Source: Nitriliruptorales bacterium (GTDB taxonomy: Bacteria > Actinomycetota > Nitriliruptoria > Euzebyales > Egibacteraceae). Taken from it: a stretch of 6,555 nt of DNA. The notes beneath the pieces are model-generated. The model was not told where the DNA came from. It saw only the letters and a list, made by a program, of their open reading frames with translations, and searched no databases. The stretch spans positions 1 to 6,555 of the forward strand of contig SKPY01000053.1 of the NCBI GenBank assembly GCA_007119305.1. Reading direction: 5' to 3'. A program made the translations under genes and the position numbers. Below, in pieces: positions 1 through 6,170 of the stretch. Each line of letters starts with the position of its first letter. Positions within the stretch are counted from its first letter, which is position 1.

Positions 1-170
1 GCCGGCAAGTCGGACTCGCCGAGCACCTGCGCGACCGGCTGCGCCTCGAACTCCAGGCGCGGCCCGTTCGCGGCGCCGGCGGACGCGGGCAGCAGGGCGA
101 GCGCGAGGGCGGCGACGAGCACCACGAGCAAGCCGGTGTGCCAGGCGCGCAGGACAGTTGGACGTATCAC
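1..170 (-). CDS. Secreted protein, N-terminal fragment (cut by window edge)
   Basis: Only the first 56 residues are in the window, so the function cannot be named. The start is a GTG (168-170) preceded six bases upstream by a strong GAGAGGAG site. The N-terminus is a typical Sec signal peptide: a short basic region (R3, R8, H11), a hydrophobic core at about residues 13-28 (Leu/Val/Ala only), and likely signal peptidase I sites after Ala-Ser-Ala (31) or Ala-Ala (34). There is no twin-arginine motif and no lipobox cysteine in the visible part, so export as a soluble or cell-wall protein is more likely than a lipoprotein. The mature part begins with an acidic, unremarkable stretch (LEFEAQPVAQVLGESDLP). 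It lies 106 bases beyond the stop of the phospholipase gene on the same strand, with a stem-loop in between, so it may have its own promoter. The gene call is firm; the product is unknown. Confidence 0.75.
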   Translation of the reverse strand, partial: MIRPTVLRAWHTGLLVVLVAALALALLPASAGAANGPRLEFEAQPVAQVLGESDLP

Positions 171-176
171 GAAGGA

Positions 177-184
177 CTCCTCTC
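177..184 (-). promoter_or_regulatory. Ribosome binding site of the secreted-protein gene
   Basis: GAGAGGAG on the minus strand, with six bases between its GGAG and the GTG at 170. It decides the GTG start and supports the partial secreted-protein gene as real. Confidence 0.7.
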
Positions 185-187
185 GAC

Positions 188-205
188 GGCCGCGGCCGGC
201 CGGCC
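188..205. repeat. Overlapping GC palindromes in the leader of the secreted-protein gene
   Basis: GGCCGCGGCC (188-197) and GGCCGGCCGGCC (194-205) are perfect palindromes that overlap by four bases, just upstream of the ribosome binding site at 177-184. They could fold near the start of the mRNA or bind a dimeric regulator. In DNA this GC-rich, such palindromes also occur by chance. No clear -35/-10 pair was found between 171 and 264. Confidence 0.3.
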
Positions 206-264
206 CGCACTGTGGTCAGACACCCAGCCCACTCAGTCTCCGGGCCCTGCGTGCAGCGGACAAT

Positions 265-285
265 GCCGACTTTGCACTAGTCGGC
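265..285 (-). terminator. Possible terminator stem-loop over the phospholipase stop codon
   Basis: GCCGACT (265-271) and AGTCGGC (279-285) form a perfect 7-bp stem with a 7-base loop. The structure includes the TAG stop of the phospholipase gene (277-279). No run of U follows in the direction of transcription (the next bases are ATTGTCC), so it is not a classic intrinsic terminator. High-GC actinobacteria often lack the U tract. It may instead only protect the 3' end of the mRNA. Confidence 0.4.
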
Positions 286-2514
286 CCGCCGGGGCACCTG
301 TGGCTGCTCGGCGAGCCAGGCGGCGATGGGCTCCCGGGCGGCCTCGTAGCCGCGCTCGGTGACCTGGGGGACGGTGTCGAACTCGAGCATGCCGACCCCG
401 CGCAGGTCGAGGGGCAGATAGAGGTCGGCGGTGCCCGCGGCGATGCCCGCGTCGCGCGCCGCGGCCGCACCGGTGATCAGGGAGCGCATGAGCGTGGCCA
501 TCAGGCCGGGCACCGGTTGGGCACGCAGCCCGGGGGTCAGGCGGCGCAGCAGCACGCCCGTGCCCGACAGCGCGACCCCGTAGTCCGCCTTGGCGCGGGG
601 TCCCTGCAGCGGCGCGACGTCGACGGCGATGATCGTCGCGGTCGGATGGCGCCTGCGCAGCACGTCGATGGGCAGGTTGTTCAGCACGCCGCTGTCCACG
701 AGCAGGTCCTCGCCGTAGGGCACCGGCGGGAACACCCCAGGGATCGACAGGCTCGCGCGGACCGCCTGCACGGCGTCGCCGCGGTCGTGCACCTCCAGGC
801 GCGCACGGGTGAGGTTGGTCGAGGTGCACAGGTAGGGCACCCACAGATCCTCGAGCCGGCGCTGCCCGACCGCGTTGCGGATCGACTCAGCCACGGCTTG
901 ACCTTTGAGGAGGCTGGCGGTCGGGGTCGTGTAGTCGAGGACGCCGGTGAACGCGCGGGCCGTGAACGTCACCTGCTCGTCCAGCGGGGTCTCGAGCCCG
1001 ACGACCAGCCCGAGCGTCGCGCCGATGCTCGCGCCCGCCACCATGTCGATCGGCACGCCGGCCTCGTGCAGGGCGCGGATGACCCCGAGGTGGGCGAACC
1101 CGCGTGCCCCGCCGCCACCGAGGACGAGCCCGACCGCGCGCCCGGCCAGATGGCGGCTGACCCGCGCGAGGTCGCCGGCGTGGCCGTGGCGCACGTGGTG
1201 GTGGTGGTCGACGCGGCGCGGCTCGAGCCACGCCGCGGTGTTGACGGGGTGGTCGGTGTCGGCGTCGTGCAGGAGCACGAGGCTGACCCGCTGGTGGGGC
1301 ACGTCGCGGTCGGCGAGCACGGCCCGTTCGAGGTCGGTGACCGCAGGGTCGGCGGTGGCGTCGCCGACGAGCACGAGGTGGTCGGCGTGGCGGACGCAGC
1401 GCTCGGTCCACGGCGTCAGGGCCGGATCGGCCTGCAGCGCCAGGAGGTCGCTCGCCGCCTCGGTCTCCTCGAGCCAGCGGGCCAAGCGGAGCTCGCCGGC
1501 GCTGCCAGGTGCTGCTTGCGCCGCGTCGTCCAGGCCGAGGGCTCGATCCAGCGACGTGGCGCTGACGTGCGCGGTGCGGCCGAAGGCCTCGAAGCGCGTG
1601 CCGAGCTGCTCGGCGAAGCCCGCGAGGTCGACGTCCGCCCCGATCGGCAGCAGCGCGAGCGCCCGCTCACCAGCCGTGGCCCGGCGGCGGTGGTCCCCCG
1701 CAGCGCGGCTGCGCGCCACGAGCATGCGCGCAACCGGCAGCAGCGCCCCCGGTTGGCGCGCCACGAGCTCTTCGAAGCGCTGCCGCGGGAAGCGGGCGAG
1801 GGTGGTCTCCCGGGACGCCACGACCGTGGCGGCGCGCCTAGCCTCCTCGAGGAGGGCAGCCTCGCCGATGAGCTCGCCGGCGCCGACCTCCGCAAGGGGC
1901 CGGTCCACCCCCTCAGGGCCGGTGAGCAGGATCCGCACGCGGCCGGTCACGACGAGGTACGCGGCAGGGGCCGGCTCGCCCTGGCGGAACAGCACCTGCC
2001 CTGCGGCCAGGTTCGTCCACTCCACGCCGGCCGCAACCTCGCCGAGCAGCGTGTGGTCGATGTCTGGGAACAGCGCCCGGAGGTGGCCCACCAGGCGCGT
2101 CGCGCGGAGGCGCCGGCGGGCGCCGTCGGCGAGGCGTTCCCCGATCTCCGGGGCATGGGCGACCAGCTGCTCGAGGGCTTCCCCGGCCAGGGCGTACACG
2201 TGCGTGTGGCGTGCCGCACGCAGGGTGGCGGAGCGCCGGCCGCCGGTCAACGCGGCCACCTCGCCGACGACGCTGCCCGGGCCGAGCTCGGCGAGCACCG
2301 GATCCTGGTCTGGGTTCACGCCGCTGATGGCCTCCAGCCTTCCCTCGGCGACGATGTAGACCGCATCGGCCTCGTCGCCCTGCCGCACGAGGATCTCCCC
2401 GGGCTCCAGCAGCACCGGTCGCAGTGCCTCCTCGAGCTGGGCCATGCCGGCGTCATCGAGGCCGGCGAACGCCTCAACGGCCCGCAGTCGGGCGCGTGCG
2501 TCCCGCTCTGTCAT
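277..2514 (-). CDS. NTE-like patatin phospholipase with two cyclic-nucleotide-binding domains
   Basis: A 745-residue predicted serine lysophospholipase/esterase acting on membrane lipids. Two CAP-type cyclic-nucleotide-binding domains come first (about 12-125 and 145-255). Both keep the phosphate-cassette Glu and Arg (E85/R94 and E218/R227), so ligand binding looks possible. A linker (about 280-455) contains the stretch around LTPWTERCVRHAD (366-378) that is typical of neuropathy target esterase. The patatin domain (about 461-635) has the oxyanion loop GGGGARG (466-472), the nucleophile in GASIG (Ser496) and the dyad Asp607 in DSG, where DGG/DGA is usual. This is the domain order of animal PNPLA6/7, but with two rather than three sensor domains and no N-terminal membrane helix, so it is probably cytosolic or peripheral. 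The ATG start has a GAAGG nine bases upstream. It lies 66 bases behind the phosphofructokinase and is probably co-transcribed. The domain call is firm; substrate and ligand are unknown. Confidence 0.93.
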   Translation of the reverse strand: MTERDARARLRAVEAFAGLDDAGMAQLEEALRPVLLEPGEILVRQGDEADAVYIVAEGRLEAISGVNPDQDPVLAELGPGSVVGEVAALTGGRRSATLRAARHTHVYALAGEALEQLVAHAPEIGERLADGARRRLRATRLVGHLRALFPDIDHTLLGEVAAGVEWTNLAAGQVLFRQGEPAPAAYLVVTGRVRILLTGPEGVDRPLAEVGAGELIGEAALLEEARRAATVVASRETTLARFPRQRFEELVARQPGALLPVARMLVARSRAAGDHRRRATAGERALALLPIGADVDLAGFAEQLGTRFEAFGRTAHVSATSLDRALGLDDAAQAAPGSAGELRLARWLEETEAASDLLALQADPALTPWTERCVRHADHLVLVGDATADPAVTDLERAVLADRDVPHQRVSLVLLHDADTDHPVNTAAWLEPRRVDHHHHVRHGHAGDLARVSRHLAGRAVGLVLGGGGARGFAHLGVIRALHEAGVPIDMVAGASIGATLGLVVGLETPLDEQVTFTARAFTGVLDYTTPTASLLKGQAVAESIRNAVGQRRLEDLWVPYLCTSTNLTRARLEVHDRGDAVQAVRASLSIPGVFPPVPYGEDLLVDSGVLNNLPIDVLRRRHPTATIIAVDVAPLQGPRAKADYGVALSGTGVLLRRLTPGLRAQPVPGLMATLMRSLITGAAAARDAGIAAGTADLYLPLDLRGVGMLEFDTVPQVTERGYEAAREPIAAWLAEQPQVPRRAD

Positions 2515-2580
2515 CGCCCACCGCCTTCGCTCAGGAGCCGCCCACCCTACAGAACGGCCCCCGGACCTCGCGTGTGCGAC

Positions 2581-4809
2581 TCAGGGCTGGTCCCGGCCAC
2601 CCAGGACGGCGTCGAGGGGCCGCAGCGACAGCCACGACTGCTCCGCGGGCCGCTGGGCCTCGGGGTCCACGAGCTCGGGCAGCCGCGCGAGGTCCGTGAA
2701 CTCCACCCGGCCTCGCTGCAGCCCGATGAACGCGCTGCGGGGCGCAGGGTGGCCGGCCTGCGCGACGAGGTGCTCGACGCAGCGCACGGCGAGTCGGGTC
2801 GCCTGGATGCGGTCGAACGGCGAGGGGTCACCACCCTGCTGCACATGACCGAGCACGGACTCGCGCACGTCGAACAGGTCGCCGCCCTCCTTCTCGAACA
2901 GCGCATGGATGAACGACGTGGTGTAGATGTCGTCGGCATGCTCGCTGCGGATGACGAGCCCGAGGCGTTTGCCCCGCCGGAAGCCGGCGGCGAGGGCTTC
3001 GACGTCGGCGCGCAGATCGTCGAGGGTGATGCCCTCCTCCGGCAGGTAGACGCGTTCGGCTCCGGTGGCCAGGCCGGACAGCAGGGCGAGGTAGCCGCAG
3101 TCACGACCCATGACCTCCACCACGAAGGCGCGGCGCGTCGCGACGGCCGACTGCTTGATCTTGTCGACGTCCCGCACGATGCTGTTCAGCGCCGTGTCGG
3201 CGCCGATGCTGAGGTCCGAGCCCGGCAGGTCGTTGTTGATCGATGCGGGCAGGCACACGATCGGGAGGTCGAAGGCGGGCCAGTCGCCCCGGCGCTTGTG
3301 CAGCTCGTACGCCGTCCAGTAGCCGGACCAGCCCCCGATCATGAGGATGGCGTCGATCCCGTGGGACTCGATCTGCGCGGCCACGCGGGCGAGCTCGTCC
3401 CCGGTCGGGCTGAAGCGGCTCGTGCCGAGCTCCGCTCCGCCGCGGGACACCCATTCGGTGACGCTCATCCAGTCGAGCTCTGTGATCGTGCCGTCGACGA
3501 GGCCCGCAAAGCCGTTGTGGACGCCAAGCACGGTGTGACCGCTGTCGATGGCGGCCCGCACTGCGACACGGGCGGCGGTGTTCATGCCCGGTGCCGGACC
3601 GCCTGCGTGGAGCACTGCGAGGCGCACCGGGGGGCGCGCGTCGTCCGGCGGACGGGGATGTGCCTGCGTCAGCGTCAGCAGGGTCCGGAACGACTCCTTG
3701 AAGCTGCCGCCCCGCATCCGCATCGCTTCGTCGTAGTCCCGTTCGGCGATGCGCTCGGCGACGGTCCTGGTCTGCTCGACGGCGGCCATCAGCGGCGATG
3801 ACACGATCTGGTGCTCGCGGATGCCGATGAGCTGCGGCTCCTCGGGGTCGTCGCGCAGCGTCCCGACCGCGGCGTGCCCGAAGATGGTGCCGAGGTGGCG
3901 GTCGAACGCGCTCGGCGCGCCACCGCGCTGGACGTGGCCGAGGCTCGTCACGCGCGTGTCCTCGCCGAGCTCCCGTTCCAGCACCGCGCGCACGTGTTCG
4001 CTCGTGATCGGGTGGCCGTGCCGGTCCTGCGCCCCCTCGGCGATGATGACGAGGTTCTGTCGCCGTCCGATGCGCCGCCCGGCCTCGAGGGCGGCGCACA
4101 TCGCCTGCTCCCAGTCGTCGGTCTCGGGCGGGTGCTCGGGGATGAGCACCCAGTTCGCGCCCGTCGCCAGCGCCGCCATGAGGGCGAGGTAGCCGCAGTG
4201 GCGCCCCATCACCTCGATGACGAACGATCGCTGATGGCTCGCCGCGGTGCTCCGGATGGCGTCGACCGCCTCGGTGATCCGGTGCAGCGCGGTGTCGGCA
4301 CCGATGGTCATGTCCGTGCCGAACATGTCGTTGTCGATCGAGCCGACGAGCCCGACCAGGCGCAGCCGGGGGTGGGCATCTGCGAGGTCCTGCCCGATCC
4401 GCCCTGCGCGGACGAGCTCGGCGGTCAGCTCGGGCCACTCGGCGCGGAACGTGTCCGCTCCGGTCAGGCTGCCGTCACCGCCGATGACCACGAGCGCGTC
4501 GATGCCCCGATCGAGGAGGTTGGCGGCTGCCTGCCGGCGGCCCTCGCGGGTGCGGAACTCCTCGCAGCGCGCCGTCCCGATGACCGTGCCCCCCCGGTGC
4601 AGGATGCCCCCGACGTCGTCGGAGGACATGCGCCGGATCGCCGGGCCGCCGTCGACGAGGCCCCGGTAACCCTCGTAGACGGCGTAGACGTCGATGCCGT
4701 GGTGCAGGCCCGTGCGGACCACCGCGCGCAGCGCGGCGTTCATGCCCTGTGCGTCCCCACCGCTGGTGAGCACGGCGAGGCTGCTCAGGGTGTGCGGTTC
4801 AGTCGTCAC
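2581..4809 (-). CDS. pfkA: Tandem (eukaryotic-type) ATP-dependent 6-phosphofructokinase
   Basis: A 742-residue protein predicted to phosphorylate fructose 6-phosphate to fructose 1,6-bisphosphate, the committed step of glycolysis. It consists of two fused PFK domains (about 10-385 and 395-735), whereas usual bacterial PfkA is one domain of about 320 residues. The first half is catalytic: GGDGS (110-114), SIDND with base Asp159, Arg194, MGR (201-203), Glu258, Arg286 and GHVQRGG (291-297). Gly113 and Gly156 are the residues of ATP-type rather than pyrophosphate-type enzymes. In the second half GGDGS is replaced by GGWSG (492-496) and the catalytic Asp by Asn525, so it is probably regulatory. 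Long stretches match animal PFK as I remember it (SGGDAQGMNAA, FRTREGR, GTDMTIG, SHQR, MGRHCGYLAL). The GTG start is chosen over a longer GTG at 4869 because AAGGAGG sits five bases upstream and the protein then begins at the conserved fold. The symbol is generic for the family. Confidence 0.95.
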   Translation of the reverse strand: MTTEPHTLSSLAVLTSGGDAQGMNAALRAVVRTGLHHGIDVYAVYEGYRGLVDGGPAIRRMSSDDVGGILHRGGTVIGTARCEEFRTREGRRQAAANLLDRGIDALVVIGGDGSLTGADTFRAEWPELTAELVRAGRIGQDLADAHPRLRLVGLVGSIDNDMFGTDMTIGADTALHRITEAVDAIRSTAASHQRSFVIEVMGRHCGYLALMAALATGANWVLIPEHPPETDDWEQAMCAALEAGRRIGRRQNLVIIAEGAQDRHGHPITSEHVRAVLERELGEDTRVTSLGHVQRGGAPSAFDRHLGTIFGHAAVGTLRDDPEEPQLIGIREHQIVSSPLMAAVEQTRTVAERIAERDYDEAMRMRGGSFKESFRTLLTLTQAHPRPPDDARPPVRLAVLHAGGPAPGMNTAARVAVRAAIDSGHTVLGVHNGFAGLVDGTITELDWMSVTEWVSRGGAELGTSRFSPTGDELARVAAQIESHGIDAILMIGGWSGYWTAYELHKRRGDWPAFDLPIVCLPASINNDLPGSDLSIGADTALNSIVRDVDKIKQSAVATRRAFVVEVMGRDCGYLALLSGLATGAERVYLPEEGITLDDLRADVEALAAGFRRGKRLGLVIRSEHADDIYTTSFIHALFEKEGGDLFDVRESVLGHVQQGGDPSPFDRIQATRLAVRCVEHLVAQAGHPAPRSAFIGLQRGRVEFTDLARLPELVDPEAQRPAEQSWLSLRPLDAVLGGRDQP

Positions 4810-4814
4810 GTGGC

Positions 4815-4821
4815 CCTCCTT
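4815..4821 (-). promoter_or_regulatory. Ribosome binding site that fixes the phosphofructokinase start
   Basis: AAGGAGG on the minus strand, five bases before the GTG at 4807-4809. The in-frame GTG at 4867-4869 would add 20 residues but has no comparable site, and the added residues do not resemble the start of a PFK domain. Confidence 0.75.
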
Positions 4822-4833
4822 GCGGCTCCCCCG

Positions 4834-4863
4834 TTCATACTCCCCACGCGGGCAGCCGAGCAA
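4834..4863 (-). promoter_or_regulatory. Possible promoter for the phosphofructokinase
   Basis: On the minus strand, TTGCTC (4858-4863) and TATGAA (4834-4839) are 18 bases apart. They match three and four bases of the -35 and -10 consensus. The start of transcription would fall close to the ribosome binding site, giving a very short leader. If real, the kinase and phospholipase can be expressed without the cyclase. Weak by sequence alone. Confidence 0.3.
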
Positions 4864-4887
4864 GGTCACATCCGGTGGCCGGTCCCG

Positions 4888-5943
4888 TCACGCCGCCTGG
4901 ACCTGGTTGCGCCCGGCCCGCTTGGCTGCGTACAGGGCGCTGTCGGCGCGGCGGAGCAGGTCCCGGACGGTCTCCCCCGGCCGCCACTCCGCCACGCCGA
5001 TGCTCGCGGTCACCCGCCGGTCGACGGCAGGGAAGTCCTGCGCGGCGATGTGGCGGCAGCAGCGCTCGGCCAGGCGCTCGGCCTCACTGGCCGCGGTCTC
5101 GGGGGCGATGACGAGGAACTCCTCCCCGCCCCAGCGGCCGAGGAGGTCGCTGGTGCGCAGCACGGGGCGGAGCACGTCCGCGAGCTCGCGCAGCACGGCG
5201 TCACCGGACACGTGCCCGGACACGTCGTTGATGGCCTTGAAGTCGTCGAGGTCGATGAGCAGGACGCTGACGGGGCGGCCGTACCGCTCGGCCTCGGCCA
5301 CGCGTGTCTTGAGGGTGTCGTCGAGCCGGCGCCGGTTCGCGACCCCGGTGAGCGGGTCGGTGTGCGCGAGGTCGGTCATCGTCGCAGCGGTGAGGCGTGT
5401 CTCGGCGAGCTGCTCCTTGACGTGCGCGAGCCCGTACAGCAGCGCGATGCTGACCCCGAGGAAGGCGCAGGCGCGCAGGTAGGTCACGGCCTCGGCGGTG
5501 TGCACGCCGGCGAGCACGTCCGGCACCAGCCGCGTGGCGACGACGCCCAGGCACGCCGCGTACAGCGCGATGCAGACCCGCAGCGCCCTGCGCGTGTCGA
5601 AGGCGAGGTAGGAGAAGACGAACACCAGGTTGATGCCCCAGAACGTCGATTCGGACAGCTCCGCGGTCACGGTCGCGAGGTCCGCCGTGGCGTGCGTCGC
5701 CACGGTGAGACGCAACAGGTAGAACGCGCCCACCGTCACGATCGTCACGCGCTCGGCCGTGGCCACCGCGAGGCGGCGCGACCACAGGCCGCCCAGCATC
5801 CCGATGAGCAATGCGGTGAGGAAGGGGTAGGTGAACCACAGCAACGGGTCGTCGGGCCCCCGCAGCCACCAGATCACGGGCACCGTCGGGGTGCCGATCA
5901 GCAGCCCGGCGATGTAGACCCGGCGTCGCAGCGACGCATCCAA
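4888..5943 (-). CDS. Membrane-bound diguanylate cyclase (GGDEF), six predicted membrane helices
   Basis: A 351-residue enzyme predicted to make c-di-GMP from two GTP at the inner face of the membrane. Six hydrophobic segments (about 9-27, 34-54, 66-82, 99-115, 119-140, 153-173) fill the N-terminal half. Arginines sit at the N-terminus and in the loops after helices 2 and 4, which puts both ends in the cytoplasm. A short helix leads into the GGDEF domain (about 190-351), with DPLTGVANRR (196-205), metal ligand Asp231 in DLDDFK, IND (238-240), GHVSGD (243-248) and active-site GGEEF (272-276). An RxxD inhibitory site (Arg263-Asp266) lies exactly five residues before it, so product inhibition is expected. 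There is no PAS, HAMP or EAL domain. The membrane half matches no sensor I can name. The start is TTG, supported by GAGGAG seven bases upstream; the next in-frame Met (49) would lose the first helix and most of the second. Confidence 0.93.
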   Translation of the reverse strand: MDASLRRRVYIAGLLIGTPTVPVIWWLRGPDDPLLWFTYPFLTALLIGMLGGLWSRRLAVATAERVTIVTVGAFYLLRLTVATHATADLATVTAELSESTFWGINLVFVFSYLAFDTRRALRVCIALYAACLGVVATRLVPDVLAGVHTAEAVTYLRACAFLGVSIALLYGLAHVKEQLAETRLTAATMTDLAHTDPLTGVANRRRLDDTLKTRVAEAERYGRPVSVLLIDLDDFKAINDVSGHVSGDAVLRELADVLRPVLRTSDLLGRWGGEEFLVIAPETAASEAERLAERCCRHIAAQDFPAVDRRVTASIGVAEWRPGETVRDLLRRADSALYAAKRAGRNQVQAA

Positions 5944-5950
5944 CCGACCG

Positions 5951-5956
5951 CTCCTC
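5951..5956 (-). promoter_or_regulatory. Ribosome binding site that fixes the TTG start of the cyclase
   Basis: GAGGAG on the minus strand, seven bases before the TTG at 5941-5943. A GTG further upstream (around 5965) is in another frame and opens only an out-of-frame reading. Confidence 0.65.
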
Positions 5957-5978
5957 GTTGCTCACACCCCTGATCCGT

Positions 5979-6017
5979 CAACCTCCGGCGGGCGGGCTCG
6001 CCGGGACGTTCAGGTTG
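5979..6017. repeat. Nested inverted repeat in the cyclase-ku intergenic region
   Basis: Outer arms are CAACCT (5979-5984) and AGGTTG (6012-6017); inner arms are CCGGCG (5985-5990) and CGCCGG (5999-6004). The left arms are adjacent, and the right arms are separated by GACGTTC. This gives a 12-bp stem with a 7-base bulge and an 8-base loop. It lies about 36 bases upstream of the cyclase start, so it may fold in that gene's leader or serve as an operator between the divergent genes. Confidence 0.4.
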
Positions 6018-6090
6018 GGCTGGTCCGGTGGCGCCCGCAGCCACGGGTGCCGACAAGCCTAGCGCAGCCGCGCGTCGGGTGGGCTGGTCC
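6016..6090. repeat. Direct repeat TGGGCTGGTCC upstream of ku
   Basis: TGGGCTGGTCC occurs at 6016-6026 and 6080-6090, 64 bases apart start to start (about six helical turns), between the divergent cyclase and ku genes. It may be a pair of regulator sites. An 11-base repeat in GC-rich DNA can also be chance. Confidence 0.3.
6056..6061 (-). promoter_or_regulatory. Possible -10 element for the cyclase
   Basis: TAGGCT on the minus strand fits the TAnnnT pattern common in actinobacterial -10 elements. No convincing -35 lies 16-19 bases upstream. It would give a leader of about 105 bases that contains the nested inverted repeat. Confidence 0.2.
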
Positions 6091-6108
6091 CGGGCTGCTA
6101 CGAAGGTG

Positions 6109-6137
6109 TTGTACAGCGGCCCGCCGTGGGGTATGCA
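6109..6137 (+). promoter_or_regulatory. Possible ku promoter
   Basis: TTGTAC (6109-6114) and TATGCA (6132-6137) are spaced by exactly 17 bases. Each matches three of six consensus bases, mostly at the strongest positions. Transcription would start near 6144, leaving a short leader with the ku ribosome binding site. This is the most AT-rich part of the intergenic region. Confidence 0.35.
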
Positions 6138-6170
6138 GTGATTCCCCCAAGGGAGCAGAGGAGGCCCGCA

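Noticed and set aside
3101..4438. Leftward frame of 445 codons inside the kinase gene
   Set aside because: It is a shadow of the PFK coding sequence in another frame, with repetitive Arg/His/Gly-rich translation.
2581..4869. Longer phosphofructokinase starting at the GTG at 4867-4869
   Set aside because: The 20 extra residues have no family resemblance and no good ribosome binding site. The GTG at 4809 has AAGGAGG at ideal spacing and lies just before the conserved PFK start.
4872..4882. CCGGTGGCCGG as a terminator after the cyclase
   Set aside because: Only a 4-bp stem with a 3-base loop and no U tract; too weak to call in DNA of this composition.
5201..5965. Leftward frame of about 254 residues starting with GTG at 5965, overlapping the cyclase
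   Set aside because: It is out of frame with the clear GGDEF protein and gives an Arg/Ala/His-rich translation typical of a shadow frame.
136..5973. Very long open frames on the plus strand (136-3801 and 3811-5973), opposite the three leftward genes
   Set aside because: The phospholipase, kinase and cyclase share one register, and the antisense frame is aligned codon to codon. It can only stop where the genes use TTA, CTA or TCA, and only one such codon occurs (TCA for Ser337 of the kinase, giving the TGA at 3799-3801). The translations are low-complexity Arg/Gly/Ala/His-rich, with no family motifs. They are a composition effect, not genes.
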